A stretch of DNA of 18,176 nt, from positions 1 through 18,176 of the forward strand of contig CAJUDQ010000038.1 of assembly GCA_910585215.1 (NCBI GenBank), in the 5' to 3' direction. Positions 1 to 7,546 of the stretch are shown piece after piece. The translations under genes were made by a program, and so were the position numbers. This DNA comes from an uncultured Lachnospiraceae bacterium. Lineage in GTDB: Bacteria > Bacillota > Clostridia > Lachnospirales > Lachnospiraceae. The notes under the pieces are model-generated. The model ran no database searches. It saw only the letters and a program-made list of their open reading frames with translations, and was not told where the DNA came from. Positions within the stretch are counted from its first letter, which is position 1, and each line of letters opens with the position of its first letter.

Positions 1-2
1 GA

Positions 3-38
3 AAAAATTAGAAAAATCTTAATATTTTTCCAATTTTT
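3..38 (-). terminator. AT-rich hairpin terminator downstream of the MBL lipoprotein gene
   Basis: Two 15-base arms (3-17 and 24-38) pair around a 6-base loop, with one G-U pair and no unpaired bases. It lies 14 bases past the lipoprotein stop codon. Read on the minus strand, the second arm ends in a run of U. The stem is almost all A-U, so it would be weaker than a classic GC-rich intrinsic terminator. Its position at the end of a two-gene operon fits termination. Confidence 0.5.
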
Positions 39-52
39 ATATAACAGTTAAA

Positions 53-1147
53 TTACCCTTCACATTTTCCGCATTTTTCATATCCTGCTTTTTTCGCTTC
101 CTTCTCCGAATCAAAATACACTCTGTTTTCCTCCATTGGAAGGCTTCCACAGTCCTTTGTATGATATTTTTTTGAAGTTTTATTTCCAATAATTTCGATT
201 TCTTCCTCTGTATTCTTCTCATCTGACAGCTCTTTATCCGACTTTACCTGCTCTCCGGACAGCCAGCTTTCAGAAGGCGACATATTAAAAGTAATCTTTT
301 TTCCGTCAGTAGTCGCCACAACCGTACCCTGTTCATCTGTACGAAATACCTTAATACCCCTGCTTCTAAGCTCATTCAGCAACTCTGCATGAGGATGCCC
401 ATAATCATTTCCCTCCCCACAGCTTATTACCACATATTCCGGCAGTGCGGCATCGAGAAACGGCTCTGAATTGGCAGTACGGCTGCCATGATGACTTGCT
501 TTAAACACATCACAGTCAATATCAATCCCGTTCTTCAAGATATCCTCTTCCGCTTCCTCTTCTGCATCTCCCGCAAAGAGGAAGGTACTCTCCCCATATG
601 TCACCAGCACTCCTACAGAATAATTATTTTCATTATTCCCATATTCATAATTACATGGGGCAACAATCTGCACCTTTGCATCTCCCAGCGAATATGTTTT
701 CCCCACTTTTGGATATGTCAGCTTATAATTTTTATGCTCAATTGTATCAATTACATCACGATAAGTTTTCGTATCTCTCTTTCTGTCCGGCATAATAATT
801 GTACCGCAGTCAAAATTATAAATGGCAACATCCAGTCCTCCGATATGGTCCGCATCTCCATGTGTGCCGATTACAAGGTCCAGTTTTTTTACCTTCTGAC
901 TTTCCAGATACGATTTCACTGCTGTGCCCTTGTTGTTATTTCCCGCGTCAATCAGCATATAATGTCCGTCACATTCAATCAAAGTACAATCTCCCTGTCC
1001 TACGTCAACATAATGCACAGAAAGCCCCGATTTTCCCGAAGTACTCGCCGGTTTTGCATCCTCCTCGCTGCATCCGCCAAGAAACAGGCAGAACATTATC
1101 ATCAAAAGTATTCTTATTATATTTTTTCCAAGATTTCTTTTACTCAT
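53..1147 (-). CDS. ComEC-like metallo-beta-lactamase-fold lipoprotein with C-terminal Ada-like Cys domain
   Basis: Predicted secreted, lipid-anchored hydrolase of the ComEC/Rec2-type metallo-beta-lactamase group; substrate unknown (nuclease or phosphodiesterase activity is usual for the fold). I start it at the ATG at 1147, preceded by AGGAG; an in-frame upstream codon at 1165 lies inside the previous gene. The N-terminus is basic, then hydrophobic, ending in the lipobox LGGC (Cys about 26). The metal site HGDADH is at about 96-101, followed by FAGDAE, KASHHGS and a YGHPHAELL segment, all typical of the soluble domain of ComEC. The last ~40 residues hold KYHTKDCGSL and CGKC, matching the small Ada-like zinc domain often attached to such proteins. 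It starts 2 bases after the stop of the upstream GTPase-endonuclease gene, so the two are probably co-transcribed. The membrane channel part of ComEC is absent, so DNA uptake is not implied. Confidence 0.88.
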   Translation of the reverse strand: MSKRNLGKNIIRILLMIMFCLFLGGCSEEDAKPASTSGKSGLSVHYVDVGQGDCTLIECDGHYMLIDAGNNNKGTAVKSYLESQKVKKLDLVIGTHGDADHIGGLDVAIYNFDCGTIIMPDRKRDTKTYRDVIDTIEHKNYKLTYPKVGKTYSLGDAKVQIVAPCNYEYGNNENNYSVGVLVTYGESTFLFAGDAEEEAEEDILKNGIDIDCDVFKASHHGSRTANSEPFLDAALPEYVVISCGEGNDYGHPHAELLNELRSRGIKVFRTDEQGTVVATTDGKKITFNMSPSESWLSGEQVKSDKELSDEKNTEEEIEIIGNKTSKKYHTKDCGSLPMEENRVYFDSEKEAKKAGYEKCGKCEG

Positions 1148-1149
1148 TG

Positions 1150-3768
1150 CTATTCTCCTAACCAATTCTCTCTAATTTCTTTTTCCATTGCCTCTATTTC
1201 CAGCTTAAATTCACGCGAAGAAACTCGAATCGCACCCTGTCCCATAATAATAAGCTGTTCCAATGCATCAGATGTCACCACAGTCACATTATGCTTTTTG
1301 CTAAGTTCATGTGTTGTTTTTTCAATATAGGCGTCTGCTGTCTGAGCCTCTTTTGTATACACTACATGAATATTGTGATATTCTGCAACTTCACCGGTGT
1401 TTCCCTTTACCTTATAGGCATCAAAAACAAGAATCACCTCTGTTTTTTTATACCCCTGATAATTACAGAGAATATCCATAAGCTTTGTTCTTGCAGCATC
1501 CAGATTTACTTTTGACAGCTCGTTCAGCTCTTCCCACGAAAACAGCAGATTATATCCGTCTACCAGAAGATAATTTTTGACAGGCTTTTTATTTTCCCAT
1601 TTCGGTATATAAGGCTTCTCCGGTTTTGTTTTTTTTTCATAACCAAGTCTGTCATTGTCTGTATTCAAACGTCTTTTTACAGGGCCGAACGTTTTGACAA
1701 AAATCTCTTCCAGCTCTTTGTCAAGTGCACGTGAATCCTCCAGTTTCTTTTTTCGTTCTTCTTTATCCAAAGATTCTATCTTATTATCAGGAGCCTTTTC
1801 CTTTGTAATCACAGAACTATCCGGATGCAGATGCATATATTGCTCCACTTCGTTCCATTTTACCTGAAATCCAGCTCCATGTGCGCAGAATACGGAACCT
1901 GCGGGATTTTCAAGGTCTGCCTCACTGTCATAGCCAATCCTTTCAATTACCTCGTCTGTATTGTGACATTCCTCGTAACCTGCAGTTTCACAAAACAGCT
2001 TTCCTTTTCCCCTTGTATATGAAATGAGCTCTTTCGTATAATCATACATGGTAGAAACAGGAGCCTTTCCTGTAATAATGCTGATATCTCCCTCTGACTG
2101 AGGAGTGTCAAAGCTTCCATACATCTTTTGAATATCTGTCATGGCCCGTCCCAGATTTTCTGTCGGCAACTCTATTCGAAAAGAATAGTATGGCTCCAAA
2201 AGAACATTTTCTGCTTTTTGTAACCCCTGCCGGACCGCCCGATAAGTTGCCTGTCTGAAATCACCACCCTCTGTATGTTTCTGGTGTGCACGTCCGGCAA
2301 TCAATGTAATCTGCATATCCGTAATCGGTGAATTTGTCAATATACCTGAATGTGTACGTTCCATTAAATGAGTAAGAATAAGCCTCTGCCAGTTTCCATC
2401 AAGTAAATCCTCGCTGCATACGGTAGAAAATGCAAGTCCGCTTCCCCGCTGTTTTGGCTCCAAAAGAAGATGTACTTCCGCATAATGACGCAGCGGTTCA
2501 AAATGTCCTACCCCCTCTACAGCATTTTTGATTGTTTCTTTATAAACAATGCTTCCTGTGCCAAATTCCGCCTCTATGCCAAATCTTTCCAAAATCAGGC
2601 TTTTTAATATTTCTATCTGAATTTCACCCATTACTCTCGCATGAATTTCCTTTAACTGCTCTTTCCAGACAATATGAAGCTCTGGTTCTTCCTCCTCAAG
2701 CTCTTTTAATTTTTGCATAAATTCATGTACATCCATAGACTGTGGAATCATAATTTTATAAGTAAGCACAGGTTCCAGAACCGGAAGATTTGAGTCTGGT
2801 TCTATGCCGATTCCCTGTCCTGGATAAGTTTTTGAAAGACCTGTAACCGCACAGATGCTTCCTGCCTCTGCCTCTGTCACTGTCTCATATTTTGCTCCCG
2901 AATAAATCCGTATCTGGTCTGCCTTTTCACTCTCATGATTTTTATAATTAATTAACTGTTTTACTCTTAAACAGCCCCCTGTTACTTTCAGATACGTCAG
3001 ACGCTTGCCCTGTCCATCTCTGGAGATTTTATATACTTTTGCTCCAAATTCTGACGGATAGGAAGTTTCCTGTGTATATAATTCCAGCTTATCCAGAAAT
3101 TCTGTAATCCCCTCAAGCTTTAATGCGGAACCAAAAAAACATGGAAAAACTTTTCTCTGTGCTATCAGTCTGACAATTTCTTTTCTGGGAATTCTGCCTG
3201 ATTCCATAAAAATATCTAATGCCTGCTCCTCACATACTGCTATATTTTCCATAAACTCGGCAGCAGCACTGTCCGTAAAATCTACAAAACCTTCTCCAAA
3301 ATGTTTTCTAAAATCCTCTAACAGCACTGTCCGTTCACACCCAGGTAAATCCATTTTATTGACAAAAAGAAAAACAGGGACATTGTAACGCTGCAAAAGA
3401 CGCATCAATGTCTGTGTATGTCCCTGTACTCCGTCTGTTCCGCTGACAACCAGAACTGCATAGTCAAGCACCTGCAAAGTCCGTTCCATCTCTGCTGAAA
3501 AATCAACATGGCCTGGAGTATCAAGAAGAGTTATTTTCATAGTATGAAACTCCAGCTGCGCCTGTTTCGAAAAAATTGTAATTCCTCTTGCACGTTCCAG
3601 CTCATAGGTATCTAAAAATGCATCCTTATGGTCCACTCTGCCAAGCTTTCGAATCGTTCCTGTCAGATACAGCAGACTTTCTGACAATGTGGTTTTTCCG
3701 GCATCAACATGAGCCAGCAAACCAATACATATATGTTTTTTTGGCTTATTTTCAGATGTATTACTCAT
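1150..3768 (-). CDS. Tet(M)-like translational GTPase fused to Rae1/YacP-type NYN endonuclease
   Basis: 872 residues. Residues 1-640 are an EF-G/Tet(M)-type ribosome-binding GTPase: G1 AHVDAGKT (19-26), G2 RGIT (61-64), G3 DTPGH (83-87), G4 NKMD (137-140), G5 GSA (213-215), then domains II-V; LLEPYYSF (523-530) is very like Tet(M). The domain IV loop that in Tet(M) reads YYSPVSTPADF is here GRAHQKHTEGGDF (492-504), so drug-displacement function is doubtful. A charged linker (about 650-731) leads to an NYN/PIN domain (732-872) closely resembling B. subtilis Rae1 (YacP), an endonuclease that cuts mRNA in the ribosomal A site: VDGYN (Asp737), VFDA (Asp783), TADAYIE (Asp812), TSDALEQ (Asp834), GQGAIRVSSREF. 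All four acidic residues are present, so it should be active. Tet(M) is about 639 residues and Rae1 about 170, so this is a full fusion. It is the first gene of an operon with the lipoprotein gene. What triggers it is unknown. Confidence 0.9.
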   Translation of the reverse strand: MSNTSENKPKKHICIGLLAHVDAGKTTLSESLLYLTGTIRKLGRVDHKDAFLDTYELERARGITIFSKQAQLEFHTMKITLLDTPGHVDFSAEMERTLQVLDYAVLVVSGTDGVQGHTQTLMRLLQRYNVPVFLFVNKMDLPGCERTVLLEDFRKHFGEGFVDFTDSAAAEFMENIAVCEEQALDIFMESGRIPRKEIVRLIAQRKVFPCFFGSALKLEGITEFLDKLELYTQETSYPSEFGAKVYKISRDGQGKRLTYLKVTGGCLRVKQLINYKNHESEKADQIRIYSGAKYETVTEAEAGSICAVTGLSKTYPGQGIGIEPDSNLPVLEPVLTYKIMIPQSMDVHEFMQKLKELEEEEPELHIVWKEQLKEIHARVMGEIQIEILKSLILERFGIEAEFGTGSIVYKETIKNAVEGVGHFEPLRHYAEVHLLLEPKQRGSGLAFSTVCSEDLLDGNWQRLILTHLMERTHSGILTNSPITDMQITLIAGRAHQKHTEGGDFRQATYRAVRQGLQKAENVLLEPYYSFRIELPTENLGRAMTDIQKMYGSFDTPQSEGDISIITGKAPVSTMYDYTKELISYTRGKGKLFCETAGYEECHNTDEVIERIGYDSEADLENPAGSVFCAHGAGFQVKWNEVEQYMHLHPDSSVITKEKAPDNKIESLDKEERKKKLEDSRALDKELEEIFVKTFGPVKRRLNTDNDRLGYEKKTKPEKPYIPKWENKKPVKNYLLVDGYNLLFSWEELNELSKVNLDAARTKLMDILCNYQGYKKTEVILVFDAYKVKGNTGEVAEYHNIHVVYTKEAQTADAYIEKTTHELSKKHNVTVVTSDALEQLIIMGQGAIRVSSREFKLEIEAMEKEIRENWLGE

Positions 3769-3803
3769 CGAAAATGCCCCTTTCTGTGGTTTATCATTAT
3801 GAC

Positions 3804-3832
3804 ATTATAGCATACAAAAAAGCAAAAGTCGA
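3804..3832 (-). promoter_or_regulatory. Probable SigA promoter of the GTPase-endonuclease gene
   Basis: On the minus strand TATAAT (3804-3809) is preceded by TG one base upstream (extended -10), and TCGACT (3827-3832) sits 17 bases further up as a 4/6 match to TTGACA. The start codon is at 3768, giving a leader of about 30 bases, too short for a Tet(M)-style attenuator. Confidence 0.65.
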
Positions 3833-3955
3833 TATGTTACTTGCTTTACCGCACTTATCATTATGGAAAAAGCAAAAAATTGCATTTCCTATACATATTT
3901 TTCTTTCCCCGCAATATATTATTTATAAATCAAACCCCAAAACAGGAGAAACAAA

Positions 3956-5206
3956 TTGTTAAAAGCTATGCAAAATGAACTGATTGATAAAGGCAGACTG
4001 CAAATTAATGTTGTAAATAATTTTAACATTCCTATTAATAATGCCACAATTAACATTTCCTATTCCGGTGAACCGGACAGAACAATCGAAAGTCTTACCA
4101 CAAACAGCTCCGGTTCTTCGCCTGTAGTAGATTTAAATGCGCCTCCAATTGAACTTTCTCTGGATGAAACAAATATTATTCAGCCATATTCTGAATACTC
4201 CATCTATGTAAGTGCCCCGGGTTATGAACCCGTGGATGTTTCGGGCATTGAAATTCTTTCAGATACCACCTCTGTTCAGTCTGTCAATCTGACACCTCTT
4301 CAGGAAGGAGCTCCTTCGGATATCGTGATACCGGCACACACCCTGTATGGAGAATATCCGGCAAAAATTCCAGAGTCGGAAATCAAGCCAGTCAATGAAA
4401 GCGGTGAAATTGTACTAAGTCGGGTAGTAGTTCCGGAAACTGTGGTTGTTCACGACGGTTCTCCGTCAGATTCAACTGCCCCAAATTATTATGTGAATTA
4501 TACAGATTACATAAAAAATGTCGCATCCAGCGAAATCTATGCCACATGGCCGGAAAGCACAATTACAGCAAATGTTCTTGCCATTATGTCTTTTACTCTA
4601 AACCGTGTATATACAGAATGGTATCGAAACAAGGGCTATAATTTTACCATTACTTCTTCCACTGCCTATGACCATAAATGGATTTATGGCAGAAATATTT
4701 TCAACAGTATTTCTACAATTGTAGATGAAATATTTGACCAGTATCTTGCAAGACCAAATGTCAAACAACCGATTCTTACACAATATTGCGATGGAAAGCG
4801 TGTTACCTGTCCAAACTGGATGAGTCAGTGGGGAAGCAAGGATTTGGGAGACAGAGGATATTCCGCAATTGAAATTATTCGAAATTATTATGGAAATTCT
4901 ATGTATATCCGTACAGCAGAACTGATTTCCGGCATTCCTTCCTCATGGCCGGGATATAACCTGACGGTAGGAAGCACTGGAGATAAGGTACGTCAGATGC
5001 AAGAACAACTTAACCGGATTGCACAAGTGTATACCTCTATTCCACAAATTGCTGCAGACGGTATTTTTGGTGAAAATACAAGAAGAGCCGTTGAACAATT
5101 TCAAAGTATTTTCGGGCTTGCCAGAGACGGGATTGTCGGCTTTAAAACATGGTATAAAATTTCACAGATTTTTGTGGGAATTACAAGAATTGCAGAACTT
5201 AACTAA
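3956..5206 (+). CDS. SpoIID/LytB-like protein with C-terminal peptidoglycan-binding domain
   Basis: Likely acts on peptidoglycan, probably in spore formation or germination. The start is TTG at 3956, chosen because AGGAG (3944-3948) lies 7 bases upstream; the next ATG (3968) would be 19 bases away. Domains in order: a beta-sandwich similar to the carboxypeptidase regulatory fold (about 14-115, with APGYEPV); a SpoIID-like domain (about 178-318) with the presumed catalytic Glu193 in NVASSEIYATWP, two cysteines (278 and 285), and WMSQWGSKDLGDRGY followed by EIIRNYYG; and a PG_binding_1 domain (about 334-405) with GSTGDKVRQMQEQL and DGIFGENTRRAVEQFQ. SpoIID is a lytic transglycosylase cutting glycan strands without stem peptides. 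No signal peptide or membrane segment is visible, which fits a protein made in the mother cell and placed on the spore, but this is inference. It is monocistronic, with divergent and convergent neighbours. Confidence 0.85.
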   Translation: MLKAMQNELIDKGRLQINVVNNFNIPINNATINISYSGEPDRTIESLTTNSSGSSPVVDLNAPPIELSLDETNIIQPYSEYSIYVSAPGYEPVDVSGIEILSDTTSVQSVNLTPLQEGAPSDIVIPAHTLYGEYPAKIPESEIKPVNESGEIVLSRVVVPETVVVHDGSPSDSTAPNYYVNYTDYIKNVASSEIYATWPESTITANVLAIMSFTLNRVYTEWYRNKGYNFTITSSTAYDHKWIYGRNIFNSISTIVDEIFDQYLARPNVKQPILTQYCDGKRVTCPNWMSQWGSKDLGDRGYSAIEIIRNYYGNSMYIRTAELISGIPSSWPGYNLTVGSTGDKVRQMQEQLNRIAQVYTSIPQIAADGIFGENTRRAVEQFQSIFGLARDGIVGFKTWYKISQIFVGITRIAELN

Positions 5207-5248
5207 AAAAGCACCTGTATTGACTGTGAAAAATATAGTCAATACAGG
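5205..5248 (-). terminator. Strong hairpin between convergent genes, terminator of the EAL gene
   Basis: A perfect 12-base inverted repeat (5214-5225 and 5237-5248) is followed, on the minus strand, by a U run (5205-5210). It lies between the SpoIID-like gene (plus) and the EAL gene (minus) and could stop transcription from both sides, but the U run favours the minus strand. The U run overlaps the last codon and stop of the SpoIID-like gene. Confidence 0.75.
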
Positions 5249-5261
5249 CGTTCGCCGTTTA

Positions 5262-7337
5262 CTATTTTATAATTTTATTTAACTGCTGAATCGAAAACGC
5301 CTGATTAAAAATACGGATATCAGAAATATACCCTTCAAAGCTGTTCTGATAAATATCCCCGCCAAATATCAGATTTTTTATCTTTCCAATCGAATAACAG
5401 CCGTCTTTAATTCCATTGTGTTTTCCGTCTACATAATGGGATATCATATGAATATCTGCATTATAAACAAGAACAATCTGATGCCATTGATTCTTTTCTA
5501 TCATTCTTTCACGCAGAGTATCTCTCCATTCTTCCTCCCGAAAATCCTTCATTCGAAAAATAGAGGTTCCACTTGGTCCATATGGAATTTGTGACATAAA
5601 TCCATTTTCTGCTTCCAGATAAAAGGTATTTACCCATTCTCTTGGATTTTCATCCTTTATCCAGTAGGAAATCGTAAAACTTTCCAAATCGTAAAGCTCT
5701 TCTGGAAGCATAAGAACATTTTCTCTGACAGCACCGCCTTTAAAATACAATGCTTTCAAAGAAGAATCCGGCCCTTCTCCATATTCCGGTTTGTCCCCGT
5801 TATAAAAGCACTGATATTTTCCACTGGTATCTGTCAGTGTTTCATTCAGAGTAAAATGAAACTCTCTGAATGAATTTTCCCGACCTGTCTTATTTTCCTC
5901 TTTTATTGTGTTTTTTACCTTTTTATACAATTCTCTGACCTGTTCAAAGGAAAGCGGCTGGTCAAAAATTCGAAGGTCTGCCAGACAGCCGCAGAATCCT
6001 TTTGCATAAATATCACCGCCAATAAAAATCACCTTTGGTCCCACAAGATTCAGTACATTTTCCAAAATCCCGCAACGGCTCCCATTCAGATAAACCGTTG
6101 ATATATGATTTACGCTGTCATAGCATGCTGTAATCATAATCCATTGGTTTAATCCAACTATTTCGTCGCCGGCATCACACCAGCCTGTCGGGTCTTCCTT
6201 ATCCTTAATACGAAATGTCAGACTCATATCCCAACCCTTTGGCATAATATCGCAAAAACCATTTGCATATCCGGCATAATAAACACCTGACCAGAGTCTT
6301 GCTTCTTCTTCCTTTATCCACATATTAATGGTATAGCTGTCATTTTTCAAAATATCAACTGGAAGCTCTATACAGTCATGAAAAGGCTCCCCACCATAAA
6401 AATGCAAAGCAGACATACCATCTGTCGGACCTTTGTCATATTTTACATTATTTCCATGCATAATTCCCTGATATTCGCCTGTATCGTCATACAAATGTCC
6501 GTCAAAGGAAAAATGAATCTCCTGAATGTCCGTATCAAGATGTTCCTCCAGATAATCATAGAATGCCTCTTCGGGAATCGGTTTGGAATACAGATATCCC
6601 TGAAACATATCACAGCCCATACGGCTTAAAAACTGACTCTGACTCTTTGTCTCAACACCCTCGCAGATAACGTCCATCTTCAGCTTTTTTGCCATTGCAA
6701 TCACACATGCCAGAATAATTTTTTCATTTTCAAGCAGTGTGTCATGTCTTAAAAATACCTTGTCCACTTTCAGGGTATCAATTGGAAGGTCTGTCAGCAA
6801 ATTCAGCGAAGAATATCCAGAACCAAAATCATCCATTGATATTTTACCGCCAGCCGCACGAAATTCATCTATCATGGGACGAAAGGTTTCAAAATTATCA
6901 ACGTACATGCTTTCTGTCAGCTCAAATTCTATATAATGGGGAGATATTTTATATTTGCGGAACAACTCCTTTACATAGTCATAAATTGCCAGATTCTTCA
7001 AATGTGCTCTCGATACATTTAATGATACAGGAACAACCGGCTTTCCGGCATCAAGCCGTTCTCTGAGCTTTTGAAAAACCTTTCTGTATACAAAATAATC
7101 CAGCTCAATGACACGCCCGCTTTTTTCAAGCTCAGGAATAAAATCGTTGGGATACATATATGCTCCATCCTTTTTTTCCCAACGTACCAGTGCTTCAGCT
7201 CCGATTACTCTGGTGGAACCCGCCTCTATCTTGGGTTGGTAATATACTTTGATATCTTCATTTTTCAAAGCATCTGTCAGTGCCTGATGTAATCTTTCCA
7301 CCTTCTGGCTTTGCAGACTCCTCTCCTTGTCTATCAT
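5262..7337 (-). CDS. EAL-domain c-di-GMP phosphodiesterase with two C-terminal LamG-like domains
   Basis: Predicted to hydrolyse cyclic di-GMP. I start at the ATG at 7337 (GAGG 7 bases upstream); the GTG just before it at 7340 is too close to that site. The EAL domain spans about 14-265 and keeps the catalytic signature: EALVRW (about 48-53), SLNVSRAHL, FELTES, MDDFGSGYSS (about 167-176), LKVDK, CEGVET (about 224-229), QGYLYSKP. No GGDEF partner domain is present; a short helix precedes the EAL. Then two tandem, related beta-sandwich domains of the LamG/concanavalin type follow (about 275-470 and 490-691), sharing the pattern FxLxxxLxDxxGxYQ, INMWIKxE / ISYWIKDE, IGGDIYAKGFCGCLADLRIFDQ-like and FGGDIYQNSFEGYISDIRIF. 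Such domains usually bind carbohydrate outside cells, but no signal peptide or membrane helix is visible, so this protein should be cytosolic. They may sense an intracellular sugar or act in protein binding (inference). Confidence 0.88.
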   Translation of the reverse strand: MIDKERSLQSQKVERLHQALTDALKNEDIKVYYQPKIEAGSTRVIGAEALVRWEKKDGAYMYPNDFIPELEKSGRVIELDYFVYRKVFQKLRERLDAGKPVVPVSLNVSRAHLKNLAIYDYVKELFRKYKISPHYIEFELTESMYVDNFETFRPMIDEFRAAGGKISMDDFGSGYSSLNLLTDLPIDTLKVDKVFLRHDTLLENEKIILACVIAMAKKLKMDVICEGVETKSQSQFLSRMGCDMFQGYLYSKPIPEEAFYDYLEEHLDTDIQEIHFSFDGHLYDDTGEYQGIMHGNNVKYDKGPTDGMSALHFYGGEPFHDCIELPVDILKNDSYTINMWIKEEEARLWSGVYYAGYANGFCDIMPKGWDMSLTFRIKDKEDPTGWCDAGDEIVGLNQWIMITACYDSVNHISTVYLNGSRCGILENVLNLVGPKVIFIGGDIYAKGFCGCLADLRIFDQPLSFEQVRELYKKVKNTIKEENKTGRENSFREFHFTLNETLTDTSGKYQCFYNGDKPEYGEGPDSSLKALYFKGGAVRENVLMLPEELYDLESFTISYWIKDENPREWVNTFYLEAENGFMSQIPYGPSGTSIFRMKDFREEEWRDTLRERMIEKNQWHQIVLVYNADIHMISHYVDGKHNGIKDGCYSIGKIKNLIFGGDIYQNSFEGYISDIRIFNQAFSIQQLNKIIK

Positions 7338-7368
7338 CACTTCACCTCACTAAAATTTCATTAATTAG

Positions 7369-7397
7369 ATTCTATCATCTTTTGTCTATAAAAGCAA
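7369..7397 (-). promoter_or_regulatory. Probable SigA promoter of the EAL gene
   Basis: Minus strand: TAGAAT (7369-7374) with TG one base upstream, and TTGCTT (7392-7397) 17 bases further up. The leader to the ATG at 7337 would be about 25 bases. The -35 is weak (3/6), offset by the extended -10. Confidence 0.5.
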
Positions 7398-7428
7398 ATT
7401 GTTTATCAAAGAAATGCTATTTTTCTAC

Positions 7429-7457
7429 TTGACATTGGCATATGATAACACTAAAAT
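7429..7457 (+). promoter_or_regulatory. Strong SigA promoter of ilvE
   Basis: TTGACA (7429-7434, perfect) and TAAAAT (7452-7457, 5/6) are separated by 17 bases. Transcription should begin near 7464, leaving a leader of about 80 bases before the ilvE ATG. The leader holds a small hairpin (7482-7487 pairing with 7498-7503) but no attenuator-like terminator and no T-box motif. Confidence 0.8.
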
Positions 7458-7546
7458 AATATACAGCGTAAAACAATTCAAGCGTTGATTTATAAACCAG
7501 CGCCTGTGTTTATTACTCAGAGAATAAAAATTTGGAGGAAAAAACC

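Noticed and set aside
488..1330. Long plus-strand open frame opposite the MBL lipoprotein and fusion genes
   Set aside because: Its translation is Ile/Phe/Ser/Cys-rich without domain likeness and it lies entirely opposite well-supported genes; a shadow frame.
1150..3768. Acquired tetracycline resistance gene of the tet(M)/tet(W) type
   Set aside because: The loop needed for drug displacement is different, a nuclease domain is fused on, the leader is too short for the tet(M) attenuator, and no mobile-element genes are adjacent.
3880..3925. Sporulation (SigE-type) promoter for the SpoIID-like gene
   Set aside because: CATATTT (3894-3900) resembles a SigE -35, but the -10 at suitable spacing matches only about 5 of 8 positions; too weak to annotate.
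5247..5256. Second small hairpin GGCGTTCGCC
   Set aside because: Only a four-base stem, next to a much stronger hairpin; not needed to explain termination.
7464..7546. T-box or leucine attenuator in the ilvE leader
   Set aside because: The leader is only about 80 bases, with no T-box core motif, no leader peptide and no terminator hairpin.
7532..7546. TTG start for ilvE giving five extra residues
   Set aside because: This codon overlaps the GGAGG ribosome site that serves the ATG at 7547.
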